A stretch of DNA of 64,000 bases from positions 2,293,001 to 2,357,000 of the forward strand of contig NZ_CP032570.1 in NCBI RefSeq assembly GCF_003626915.1, written 5' to 3'. Of the stretch, positions 41,133 to 49,526 are shown in pieces (within the stretch, counting starts at the first letter, position 1; each line of letters begins with the position of its first letter). Made by a program: the position numbers and the translations under genes. Source of the stretch: Tsuneonella amylolytica. GTDB taxonomy: Bacteria; Pseudomonadota; Alphaproteobacteria; Sphingomonadales; Sphingomonadaceae. The notes beneath the pieces were generated by a model. It ran no database searches, was not told where the DNA came from, and saw only the letters and a list, made by a program, of their open reading frames with translations.

Positions 41133-43673
41133 CTACGCCCCCGGCACGAACCGCACGATCAGCGCGGTCGCGAAACCCTGCACCGCGACGTAGCCGATGA
41201 ACCGCGTCACGATGTCGAGCGTGACATTGGCGGGGCCCGACACGAGCCCCCGTCCGCTGCGATAGCCGAGATAGAGGGCCATGATGACCGCGATCGCGGC
41301 GCATACGCCTTGGAAGGCGACGAGTGCGAAGACCGTTGCGCCCTGGCCGGTTGCAGAAGGTTCGAGCCCGACGTCGGACCACCCGCTCCAGTCGAGCCAT
41401 GCGCCCGCAGCCAGCGCAGCGCTGGCAACCGCACCGAGCAGCCAAGGGCCCTGTCCTGGGAACACGCCCTTCGCCGAACGCGCGAGCATCATGCGCGAAC
41501 CCCGCGCCAGCAGGAATGCGGCGACAGCGGAACCGGTGACCAGAGCGGTCTGCCACAGCGGCGGCGGGGCGATCCATACCTCGGGGTGGATGCCGTAGAG
41601 GTAGAGGTAGCCGAACACTGCCATGAAGGCGATCATGCCCATCACCACCATCAGCGTGTTGAGCGCCCACCAGCCGTGGCTGGAAGGGCCGGTGATGGCG
41701 ACAGGCAGCACGATCCCCGCGCCCACGTCCGCCTCCTCGTGCTTCAGCGGGCGATCGGTCTCCCACAGCCAGCGCAGCACGCAGGCAATGGCGACAACGC
41801 CGCAGAACAGCGAGAAGCCGTAGGCCTGCACCGTTAGCGACAGGAAGTGCAGGGCGGTGCCAACCGCGGCCGCCAGCGGCCAGGGCGAGGGGCCGGGCAT
41901 GATCTGGAGATACTGCGGCTCGGCATTGATCGGGCTGGTGATCAGCGTCTCGCGCAGGCCCGTGGCGCTGCCGGGAAGGAAGTAGCGCCCTTCCTCCACT
42001 CGCCGGGCAAGACCGGGATCGTGCCACAGCGGCTCGCGGCTGTTCACGAGCGGGATCGAGCGCGTGGAATAGAGTCCCGTCGGCAGCCATTCCAGCGTGC
42101 CGCCGCCATAGACGTTGCCCGCCTCCTCCTCCGCCGAGAAGCGGAAGTTGCGAAAGAGATCGACGATGAACAGCAGCACGCCCGCCGCGATGACGAAGGC
42201 GCCGACGGTGGAGACGAGGTTAAGCAGGTCCAGCCCGCGATCGGGCAGATAGGTATAGACCCTGCGCGGCATTCCCATGAGGCCCGTCAGGTGCATCGGC
42301 AGGAAGGTCACGTGGATGCCGGCAAAGATCAGCCAGAAGACCCAGCGGCCCACACGCTCGCTCAAGGGCCGCGCGCTCGTCATGCCGAACCAGTAGTAGA
42401 ACGCGCCGAACATCGGCAGCACCATGCCTCCGATAAGCACGTAGTGGAGATGCGCGACGATGAAGTAGGTGTCGTGCGCCTGCCAGTCGAACGGCACCAT
42501 GCCCACCATGACGCCCGTTAGCCCGCCCATCACGAAGACCAGCAGCCCGCCGACTACGAACAGCGCAGGCACGGACCAGCGGATCTTTCCGCTCGCCAGC
42601 GTGGCGATCCAGCAGAAGACCTGGATGCCGGCGGGAAGGCTCACCGCCATGCTCGCCGCGCTGAAATAGCCGGTGGAGACGCGCGGCATTCCGGTAGCGA
42701 ACATATGGTGCGCCCACACACCGAAACTGATGAAGCCGGTGGCGATGATCGCCAGCACGTTGAGCCGGTATCCGACCAGCTCGGTGCGCGCAATGGTGGC
42801 CACCATCATGCTCATCAAGCCCGCCGCGGGGAGGAAGATGATGTAGACCTCCGGATGGCCGAAGAACCAGAACAGGTGCTGCCACAACAGCGGATCGCCG
42901 CCGCGCGTGGGATCGAAGAACGGCCAGTTGAAGGCCCGCTCCAGCTCCAGCAGCAGGGTGCCGAGGATGACGCTCGGGAAAGCGACCACGATCATCACCG
43001 CGAAGACCAGCATCGCCCATGCGAACACCGGCATCCGCGACAGCGTCATCCCCGGCGCGCGGGTGCGCAGGACACCAACGATGATCTCGATCGCGCCGGC
43101 GATGGCGGAAATCTCGATGAAGCCGATGCCCAGCAGCCAGAAGTCGGTGTTGATTCCGGGGCTGTAGGCGATGGAGGTGAGCGGCGGGTACATGAACCAG
43201 CCGCCGTCGGGCGCAAGGCCCACGAACAGCGAACAGAAGAACAGGAGGCCGCCTACGAAATAGGCCCAGAAGGCATAGGCCGACAGACGCGGGAAGGGCA
43301 GGTCGCGGGCGGCCAGCATCTGCGGCAGCAGCAGCACCCCGATCGCCTCTACCATGGGCACCGCGAACAGGAACATCATCACCGTGCCGTGCATGGTGAA
43401 GAACTGGTTGTAGGTATCGACCGGCAGGAATTCCTGCATCGGCGCGGCCAGCTGCACCCGCATGCCCAGCGACAATACGCCCGCCAGCACGAAGAACAGG
43501 AAGGCCGTGCCGACGTAGTAGATGCCGATGTAGTTGTTGTTGACCGCGGTCAGCAGCTGCCAGCCGGTGGGCTTGCACCAGATGCGTTCCAGCTCCTCCA
43601 GCTCGCCTTCGGGGCGAGGGCCTTCGGTCGGGAAGCGGTCGTAGAGAGAGTGATCGAAACCCGTCTCGCTCAT
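41133..43673 (-). CDS. ctaD: Cytochrome c oxidase subunit I fused to subunit III
   Basis: 846 aa. Residues 1-about 560 are the heme-copper oxidase subunit I: low-spin heme ligands His95 and His410, heme a3 His408, CuB ligands His273, His322 and His323, and Tyr277 for the His-Tyr crosslink (GHPEVY, with Glu275). Residues about 600-846 form subunit III (KHEEADVGAGIVLP onward). The family is therefore A-type, I+III fused as in some caa3 oxidases. Two proton-channel positions are unusual: the K-channel TGxK is AGIQ here (Ala348, Gln351), and the D-channel Asn (N139 in R. sphaeroides) is Ser131, while Asp124 and Glu275 remain. It overlaps the subunit II gene by 4 nt. Confidence 0.95.
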   Translation of the reverse strand: MSETGFDHSLYDRFPTEGPRPEGELEELERIWCKPTGWQLLTAVNNNYIGIYYVGTAFLFFVLAGVLSLGMRVQLAAPMQEFLPVDTYNQFFTMHGTVMMFLFAVPMVEAIGVLLLPQMLAARDLPFPRLSAYAFWAYFVGGLLFFCSLFVGLAPDGGWFMYPPLTSIAYSPGINTDFWLLGIGFIEISAIAGAIEIIVGVLRTRAPGMTLSRMPVFAWAMLVFAVMIVVAFPSVILGTLLLELERAFNWPFFDPTRGGDPLLWQHLFWFFGHPEVYIIFLPAAGLMSMMVATIARTELVGYRLNVLAIIATGFISFGVWAHHMFATGMPRVSTGYFSAASMAVSLPAGIQVFCWIATLASGKIRWSVPALFVVGGLLVFVMGGLTGVMVGMVPFDWQAHDTYFIVAHLHYVLIGGMVLPMFGAFYYWFGMTSARPLSERVGRWVFWLIFAGIHVTFLPMHLTGLMGMPRRVYTYLPDRGLDLLNLVSTVGAFVIAAGVLLFIVDLFRNFRFSAEEEAGNVYGGGTLEWLPTGLYSTRSIPLVNSREPLWHDPGLARRVEEGRYFLPGSATGLRETLITSPINAEPQYLQIMPGPSPWPLAAAVGTALHFLSLTVQAYGFSLFCGVVAIACVLRWLWETDRPLKHEEADVGAGIVLPVAITGPSSHGWWALNTLMVVMGMIAFMAVFGYLYLYGIHPEVWIAPPPLWQTALVTGSAVAAFLLARGSRMMLARSAKGVFPGQGPWLLGAVASAALAAGAWLDWSGWSDVGLEPSATGQGATVFALVAFQGVCAAIAVIMALYLGYRSGRGLVSGPANVTLDIVTRFIGYVAVQGFATALIVRFVPGA

Positions 43674-44698
43674 CGCGGCGTGTCCAGCCAGGCGGCGATG
43701 GCCTCAACCTCTTGCGCGGACAGCATGTCGTAGCTCGGCATCCGGTTGCCCGGCTTCACCGCCTGGCTGTCGGTAATCCAGCCCTGCAACGTGCCCCGAT
43801 TGTTAGGCAGAACCCCCGCTCCCAGGGTAAGCCTGCGCGAGACGTGGGTGAGGTCGGGGCCGGACAAGCCATTCGCCGCAGTGCCCTCTACCCGGTGGCA
43901 GGCGGCGCAGCCGTTGGCGAGAAACAGCGCCCCGCCATTGGCGGCGGCCGGAACTGGCCCGGCGGCTGTCCTGCGCTCCAACGCGGGCAGGCTGCCCGGG
44001 ACCTTCTGCTGTTCGGTGAGCAGCGGCGCGCCGATGCGCTCCCCGCCAAGAAAACGGCGATAGTCCGCATCGTCGTGCGCGGCGACGACGAATCCCATCA
44101 GCGCATGCGGCCCTCCGCAGAATTCCGCGCACACGCCGCCGTATCGCCCGGCCTTGTCCGCCTGCACCTTGAGGAGGTTGGTGCGGCCCGGGATCATGTC
44201 CTCCTTGCCCGACAGGTTCGGCACCCAGAAGCTGTGGATGACGTCCGCACTCTTCAATTCGAGGACGACCGGGCGGCCCACCGGCAGGTGCAGTTCGTTG
44301 GCATCGCGCAGCACGACGCGGCCTGCGGCATCGAGGTATTCGACGTCCCACCACCACATATGCCCCGTCACCCGGATACGCTGTTCGTCGCCGCGAATGG
44401 GATCGGTCAGCGAGGCGGTGAGGGTCAGCCCCCAGACCAGCAGCCCGGTCAGCACCACGCCGGGAAAGGCGACGCCCATGATCCAGATCAGCTTCTCCCC
44501 GCCCAGTTTCGCCTTCCACTTCGCGGGTCCCGCCAGCGCCACGTACAGCGCCGCCGCCACGATCGCGGTCACGATGGCCCCCATCGCAAACAGCGCCCAG
44601 GCAAGCACCGTCACGCTTTCGGCGTATGGACCTGCTGGATCGAGAACGGGCGGCGGCCAGCCCCACCATGCGTCGAAAGCGGTCGAAGCGTCAGTCAT
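43670..44698 (-). CDS. ctaC: Cytochrome c oxidase subunit II with C-terminal cytochrome c
   Basis: 342 aa from the ATG at 44698, overlapping the upstream cytochrome gene by 8 nt (ATGACTGA). Two membrane helices (about 30-56 and 70-94) precede the CuA cupredoxin domain with ligands His155, Cys190, Glu192, Cys194, His198 and Met201 (VCAEFCGGPHALMGF). The C-terminal domain (about 250-342) is a cytochrome c with CAACH at 264-268 and axial Met310 (GNRMPSY). This subunit II-c fusion defines the enzyme as caa3-type, accepting electrons directly through its own heme c. An alternative upstream start (44728) adds 10 residues. Confidence 0.95.
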   Translation of the reverse strand: MTDASTAFDAWWGWPPPVLDPAGPYAESVTVLAWALFAMGAIVTAIVAAALYVALAGPAKWKAKLGGEKLIWIMGVAFPGVVLTGLLVWGLTLTASLTDPIRGDEQRIRVTGHMWWWDVEYLDAAGRVVLRDANELHLPVGRPVVLELKSADVIHSFWVPNLSGKEDMIPGRTNLLKVQADKAGRYGGVCAEFCGGPHALMGFVVAAHDDADYRRFLGGERIGAPLLTEQQKVPGSLPALERRTAAGPVPAAANGGALFLANGCAACHRVEGTAANGLSGPDLTHVSRRLTLGAGVLPNNRGTLQGWITDSQAVKPGNRMPSYDMLSAQEVEAIAAWLDTPR

Positions 44699-45059
44699 CG
44701 GAGATACCATAGAGATAGGCGGCGACATCGCGCGCCTCGGATCGGGAAATCGGCATGGCGGGCATCGTGCTGCCGGGCTTGGCGACGGGCGCGTTGCGGA
44801 CGAACGCGGCGAGGTTGGCCGGCGTGTTGGGGAGCGCGCCGGCGATGGGCCCCCGTCCGTCGAAGGCCGTCAGGTCCGGGCCCGCGCGCCCCTTGGGCCA
44901 GTCTATGTCGGGAAATGCGTGACACGCCGCGCACCCCGCCGCGGCCACGACCGTACGGCCACGCTCGATGGCCGCGGGTTCGAAGTCGTGCCGGCCTTCG
45001 GGCGGCGGCTTGCATCCTGCCGCGGCGGCTGCCAGCAATACGGCGATGGCGAGCTTCAC
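44691..45059 (-). CDS. Single-heme cytochrome c lipoprotein
   Basis: 122 aa from a GTG start at 45059. A signal peptide ends in the lipobox AAAAGC (Cys16), so it is anchored in the membrane. One heme site CAACH (residues 43-47) and an axial Met in STMPAMPI near 100-107. It overlaps ctaC by 8 nt and is first in the oxidase gene run. It is probably an electron donor or accessory cytochrome to the caa3 oxidase. Confidence 0.88.
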   Translation of the reverse strand: MKLAIAVLLAAAAAGCKPPPEGRHDFEPAAIERGRTVVAAAGCAACHAFPDIDWPKGRAGPDLTAFDGRGPIAGALPNTPANLAAFVRNAPVAKPGSTMPAMPISRSEARDVAAYLYGISDD

Positions 45060-45104
45060 CCACTGCGGGCGGGCCGGACAGTCAGGAGGTGGGAAACCGG
45101 TTCG

Positions 45105-45809
45105 ATGAAGCGATTGTCCTGTCTTGCCGCGCCGTTTTTCGTCCTGACGACAAGCGCGTGCTCCTCGCCCGCGATCACCGCCGATCTGTTCGCTGCGACC
45201 GGCGAGACGATCGCTTTCAGCGGCGGTGCGGCCGGGGCGGCGGGAGCGTGCTCCACGTGCCACGGGACGCGCGGAGAGGGCGACGGCAACCTCGCGCCGC
45301 GAATCGCGGGGCTCGACCAGGGTTACGCGCTGCGCCAACTCGAACACTTTGCCTCCGGCGCCCGCCGGCACCCCCAGATGCAGTGGATCGCCGGTCGGCT
45401 CGATGGAGACGCCCGCGAGAAAGTCACCGCTTACTACGCGCAAATGGACTGGGCTACGCTGGACGCGCTGGAAGGGGCCGCGCCATGTGCGGGGGCGATC
45501 CTCTATCACGAGGACCTTCCGCCCAAGGGCGTCGCATCGTGCGCCAGCTGCCACGGCGCCGACGGGCTCGGCAACGCGGGCAATCCGCCGCTTGCGGGGC
45601 AGAGTGCGGCGTATCTGGAACGCCAGCTCGATGCGTGGGCGACGGGCGAACGGTACGGCGACGGCGGGGCGGCAATGACAGCCATCAGCCGGTCGCTCCA
45701 TCCGGCCGATCGGCGAGCGGTGGCGGCGTATGCCGCGAACCCAGCGGGTGCTGGCGATGGTCGGTCAGTTCCGGAAACATGCCTTCGAGCACGTCGTCCC
45801 GATCGATGA
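45105..45809 (+). CDS. Di-heme cytochrome c lipoprotein (c4-like)
   Basis: 234 aa from the ATG at 45105; AGGAGG lies 15 nt before it. Lipobox TTSAC (Cys19). Two heme motifs: CSTCH at 49-53 and CASCH at 146-150, each followed by GxxGxG-type turns, the layout of cytochrome c4. It faces the single-heme cytochrome across a 45-bp spacer. Its last 125 bp overlap the 3' end of the convergent b561 gene; the second domain's end motif DRRAVAAYAAN lies inside this overlap. It may carry electrons between b561 or other donors and the oxidase. Confidence 0.88.
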   Translation: MKRLSCLAAPFFVLTTSACSSPAITADLFAATGETIAFSGGAAGAAGACSTCHGTRGEGDGNLAPRIAGLDQGYALRQLEHFASGARRHPQMQWIAGRLDGDAREKVTAYYAQMDWATLDALEGAAPCAGAILYHEDLPPKGVASCASCHGADGLGNAGNPPLAGQSAAYLERQLDAWATGERYGDGGAAMTAISRSLHPADRRAVAAYAANPAGAGDGRSVPETCLRARRPDR

Positions 45810-46356
45810 AATGATGCTTGAGCGCCGCGAGGGCATGCGCGGGGACGAGCAGGGTGAGCAGGATCACCGCAGCGACGTGGACGTCCATCGACCAGTCGAG
45901 CACGCGGAACTGCCACGCCCGCGACAGGTCGTAGAACGGCATCGGCGGGACGGGGATGAGACCCGCCAGATATAGCGGACGCGCCGGCTGGATCGCCGAC
46001 CACATCGCCCAGCCGGACAGTGGCAGGATCGTGAAGAGCGCGTAGAACACGCCGTGTGTCAGATGCGCGATGTTCGAGGGCAGGCCGGGCTTGTCCGCGT
46101 CGTTGATCGGACCGGGAACGATCAGGCGCCAGAGCAGCCGCAACACCCCCAGCACGAGCAGCGTGAGCCCGATCTGCGAATGGAGCGCATAGGCAGCCAG
46201 CTTCTCGCCCCCGACGAGATAGCGCTGGATCCACCATCCCGTGCCGAGCTGAAAGATCACCACCGCGGCCATGATCCAGTGGAACGCGACGCCCACAGGC
46301 GTGTAGCGGCCGCGGCTGCGATAGCGCTGCGCCCATGCCCCCAGCCTGCTCGTCAT
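45685..46356 (-). CDS. Cytochrome b561 family protein of the oxidase locus
   Basis: 223 aa from the ATG at 46356. Four helices with heme His residues: VAFHWIMAAVVIFQL, ALHSQIGLTLLVLG, HLTHGVFYALFTI, and VHVAAVILLTLLVPAHALAALKHH. Longer than the b561 at 12281-12844 and with only low similarity to it. A quinol-linked di-heme carrier, possibly feeding the cytochromes here. It overlaps ctaG by 4 nt (ATGA) and the di-heme cytochrome by 125 bp in opposite orientation. Confidence 0.9.
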   Translation of the reverse strand: MTSRLGAWAQRYRSRGRYTPVGVAFHWIMAAVVIFQLGTGWWIQRYLVGGEKLAAYALHSQIGLTLLVLGVLRLLWRLIVPGPINDADKPGLPSNIAHLTHGVFYALFTILPLSGWAMWSAIQPARPLYLAGLIPVPPMPFYDLSRAWQFRVLDWSMDVHVAAVILLTLLVPAHALAALKHHFIDRDDVLEGMFPELTDHRQHPLGSRHTPPPLADRPDGATG

Positions 46357-47099
46357 GCGGCGCGGGGCTGCGGATCCGGGCCGAGGGCCCGCCATAGCCT
46401 GGCCGAGGCGAACAGGAGGTAGAAACCGCCGCCGACGACCCACATCACCAGTCCCGCGATTTGCTGATCCTCGAGCGGCGTCAGGCCCCAGGCGGCAATC
46501 GTGCCAAAGTGCGGTGCGTAGAGCGCCCGTCCTGCGAAGACGAGCAACGCACCCAAGACGCCCATCTGGACCATCTGCGCCAAAAGGCTCGCTCCCGCCT
46601 TCAGCGCGCCCGACCGGCGCACGGCCGCCCACCATGCCGCCGCGCTGGCGGTGATCGTCACCTGCATCGTCCAGAACACCGCATCGTTCGACATGGCCAG
46701 TTCGTAGAGAGTCGGCAGGTGCCATGCCCAGAACACCGCCGCCTGGACCAGCGTGGCCGCCCCGAGCGGCAGGGGCGGATAGACCTTCTTGCCGACGGCA
46801 GCGACCAGCAGCGGCGCAAGCACGAACGCCAAAGCCAGGTGATGGACCGACCGCGCTACGAACAGCGCCGATCCGAGCGCGCACAGGGGAGTCACGAACA
46901 GGATGACCATGGCTCCGACGAAACCGACTTGGCTGCGCATCGTGCGGGGCGAGTATCTCGCTCCCGCGACGATCAAGGCGGCCAGCATCGCCAGCAGAAC
47001 CGGGTCCCAGTTCCAGTGCATCAGCCAATGCGCCGGGCTTGGCGCCTCCCCGCAATACGGGCTCCAGCTCGTCGCGTGCGCGGTGGGCGTCGTCTCCAT
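46353..47099 (-). CDS. ctaG: caa3-type oxidase assembly protein CtaG
   Basis: 248 aa from the ATG at 47099; a longer start at 47147 is possible. Polytopic membrane protein of the caa3_CtaG family, with [37 protein letters not shown] and [21 protein letters not shown] helices; the HH and HLP histidines are the conserved metal-related residues. It supports CuB insertion in the oxidase. It is distinct from the Cox11-type CtaG. Coupled to the b561 gene by a 4-nt overlap. Confidence 0.9.
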   Translation of the reverse strand: METTPTAHATSWSPYCGEAPSPAHWLMHWNWDPVLLAMLAALIVAGARYSPRTMRSQVGFVGAMVILFVTPLCALGSALFVARSVHHLALAFVLAPLLVAAVGKKVYPPLPLGAATLVQAAVFWAWHLPTLYELAMSNDAVFWTMQVTITASAAAWWAAVRRSGALKAGASLLAQMVQMGVLGALLVFAGRALYAPHFGTIAAWGLTPLEDQQIAGLVMWVVGGGFYLLFASARLWRALGPDPQPRAA

Positions 47100-47299
47100 C
47101 CCCGACTGATTACCCGATGGCGCGCCTCGTTCAATTCCTTCGTCCACGGATTCTGGATCTAACGGGAATATATCCGAGCTACCGTGGAAGGGATTACAAT
47201 CCTCTCAAGCGCCCTACATCATGGTCCAGATCGGACATCGGCCAACGAAAAGGAAAACGGGTCGAGTTTTCGCAGCTGTGGCTGAAAACCTTGATCCAC

Positions 47300-47376
47300 T
47301 GGTCGGGACGAGAGGATTCGAACCTCCGACCCCCACACCCCCAGTGTGATGCGCTACCAGGCTGCGCTACGTCCCG
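47300..47376 (-). tRNA. tRNA-Pro (GGG anticodon)
   Basis: 77 nt on the minus strand with encoded CCA. Acceptor stem CGGGACG/CGTCCCG, D arm TAGCGCAGCCTGGTAGCGC, anticodon loop CTGGGGG with GGG, T arm GGAGGTTCGAATCCTCT. A second tRNA-Pro (TGG) lies at 19876-19952. Confidence 0.95.
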
Positions 47377-47394
47377 AGACCAGTGGAGCGCGGG

Positions 47395-47423
47395 CCTATA
47401 GGGTCGGGTTTTGGGCATGGCAA
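47395..47423 (-). promoter_or_regulatory. Promoter of tRNA-Pro(GGG)
   Basis: On the minus strand: TTGCCA (47418-47423), 17 bp, TATAGG (47395-47400), 18 nt before the tRNA. A good sigma-70-type match with the right spacing. Confidence 0.6.
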
Positions 47424-47571
47424 GCGCCGAGGCGAGCGTTGCCTCGCGGCCACACGTCCGCCTCGATTGCTCTCGCCCGGCGATGCTGCTAGGCGCGCGG
47501 CCATTGCCGGGGGCGGGTTCGCGCCTACCTTCCGCCTATCCTTCCCTTCGTTCGAACGGACCGAACAGACG

Positions 47572-47895
47572 ATGCTCGATATTCTCGCCGCCGCCACCAC
47601 CGCGGCCGCGCCTCCGGTTTGGATCAGCTGGCTGCCGATCGTCGGCATGATCGCGATCTTCTGGTTCCTGCTGATCCGCCCGCAGATGCGCCAGCAGAAG
47701 GCGCACCAGGCCAAGGTCGCGGGACTGAAGCGGGGCGACCAGGTGGTCACCGCCGGCGGTCTCGTCGGCAAGGTCGTGCGGGTGGACGAGCACTACGTCG
47801 ATCTCGAACTGGCGCAGGGCGTCAAGGTGAAGGCGGTCAAGGCCACCATCGGCGACGTCATCGCGCCGGGCGGCACCGCCGCCGCGAACGACTGA
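47572..47895 (+). CDS. yajC: Preprotein translocase accessory subunit YajC
   Basis: 107 aa from the ATG at 47572. One membrane helix (WLPIVGMIAIFWFLLIRPQ, about 20-38) with the FLLIRPQMRQQK motif just after it, then a small beta domain (GDQVVTAGGLVGKVVRVDE). YajC binds SecDF in the holotranslocon. secD starts 19 nt downstream and secF 13 nt after that, so yajC-secD-secF is one operon. Confidence 0.96.
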   Translation: MLDILAAATTAAAPPVWISWLPIVGMIAIFWFLLIRPQMRQQKAHQAKVAGLKRGDQVVTAGGLVGKVVRVDEHYVDLELAQGVKVKAVKATIGDVIAPGGTAAAND

Positions 47896-47914
47896 CGGCG
47901 GAGACCGACACCCC

Positions 47915-49513
47915 ATGCTCGATTTCCCGCGCTGGAAGAAGGTCTGGCTGTGGAGCCTGATCCTCCTCGTCTCGATCGCGTCGCTGCCGTCGATCGCCTC
48001 GCTGTCGGGGCTGAACTGGCCCGATGAACTGCCCGATCCGGCGGTCAATCTCGGCCTCGACCTTGCCGGCGGTAGCCACATCCTGCTCGAGGCGGATGCG
48101 CGGCAGCTTTCGATCCAGCGGCTCGAAACGATGGAAGAGTCGGTTCGCACCGCGCTGCGGCAGGCGAAGCCCGCTGTCCGTATCGGCGACGTGTCGACGC
48201 AGGGCAATCGCCTGAGCTTCATGGTCGAGAGCGCGGCCGACGTCGACCGGGCGCGCGAGGCGATCCTGCCGCTCGTCAACGGCACCGGCATGACCCGCGA
48301 ATGGTCGCTGAGCGTCATCGACGAGACACGCTTCGTGCTGACCCCGACCGAGCAGGGCAACACCGCCGCGCTCGACCAGGCGATGGACAGCGCCAAGGAC
48401 GTTATCGACCGCCGCATCAACGCCATCGGCACGCTGGAGCCGACGATCATCCGCCAGGGCGACGACCGCATCGTGGTCCAGGCCCCGGGGCAGGAAGACC
48501 CCGAGGCGCTGAAGGCGCTGATCGGCCAGACCGCGAAGCTGGAATTCAAGCTCGTCGACGAGAACGCCCTGCCGAGCGACATCGCCGCAGGCAACGCGCC
48601 GGCGGGCAGCCAGATCTTCCCCTTCGCCGACGGTACGCCGCAGGCGGGGCAGGGCATCGCCGTGCGCCGGCTGGGCGGGATCAAGGGCGACAGCCTGACG
48701 AACGCGCAGCAGGGTTTCAGCCCGCAGGACAACAGCCCGGTCGTCAACATCACCTTCGACCAGCAGGGCGCGGCCAAGTTCGCCCGCCTGACCACCCAGA
48801 ACGTCAACAAGCCCTTCGCCATCATCCTCGACGGCAAGGTCCTGTCAGCACCCAACATCAACGAGCCGATCCGCGGCGGTACCGCGCAGATCAGCGGCGG
48901 CTTCACCGTCGACGGCGCGAACCAGCTCGCGATCTCGCTGCGTTCGGGCGCGCTTCCTGTCGACCTGAAGGTGATCGAGGAACGGACCGTCGGGCCCGAT
49001 CTCGGCGCCGATTCGATCCGCAAGGGCCTCGGCGCGATGGCTATCGGCACCGGGCTGATCCTCCTGTTCATGGTCGTCACCTACGGCCGCTTCGGTGTCT
49101 ACGCGAACCTCGCGCTGGTGCTGAACGTGCTGATGATCCTGGGCATCATGGCGGCCTTCAACGCCACGCTGACGCTGCCCGGCCTTGCCGGTTTCGTGCT
49201 GACCATCGGTGCGGCGGTGGACGCCAACGTGCTCATCAACGAACGCATCCGCGAGGAACGACGACGTGGGCGAAGCGTGGTGGCTGCGGTGGAAACCGGC
49301 TACAAGGAAGCCAGCCGCGCCATCTACGACGCGAACATCACCAACGTCATCGCCGCGACGCTGCTGTTTCTGTTCGGGCAGGGCCCGGTGAAGGGTTTTG
49401 CCGTCGTCCTCGTCATTGGTGTGATCACCTCGATGTTCACCGCCGTCACCATCACCCGCATGTGGGTCGCCGGTTGGCTCCGCCGCACGCGCCCGACCGA
49501 CATCAATATCTGA
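47915..49513 (+). CDS. secD: Protein translocase subunit SecD
   Basis: 532 aa. TM1 at the start (WLWSLILLVSIASLPSI), then the large periplasmic P1 domain with LGLDLAGGSHILLEAD, and five further helices beginning IRKGLGAMAIGTGLILLF. The conserved VDANVLINERIREE in the membrane region contains the proton-relay Asp. SecD uses the proton gradient to help pull exported proteins. Full length. Confidence 0.97.
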   Translation: MLDFPRWKKVWLWSLILLVSIASLPSIASLSGLNWPDELPDPAVNLGLDLAGGSHILLEADARQLSIQRLETMEESVRTALRQAKPAVRIGDVSTQGNRLSFMVESAADVDRAREAILPLVNGTGMTREWSLSVIDETRFVLTPTEQGNTAALDQAMDSAKDVIDRRINAIGTLEPTIIRQGDDRIVVQAPGQEDPEALKALIGQTAKLEFKLVDENALPSDIAAGNAPAGSQIFPFADGTPQAGQGIAVRRLGGIKGDSLTNAQQGFSPQDNSPVVNITFDQQGAAKFARLTTQNVNKPFAIILDGKVLSAPNINEPIRGGTAQISGGFTVDGANQLAISLRSGALPVDLKVIEERTVGPDLGADSIRKGLGAMAIGTGLILLFMVVTYGRFGVYANLALVLNVLMILGIMAAFNATLTLPGLAGFVLTIGAAVDANVLINERIREERRRGRSVVAAVETGYKEASRAIYDANITNVIAATLLFLFGQGPVKGFAVVLVIGVITSMFTAVTITRMWVAGWLRRTRPTDINI

Positions 49514-49526
49514 GGAGGGCGCGGAC

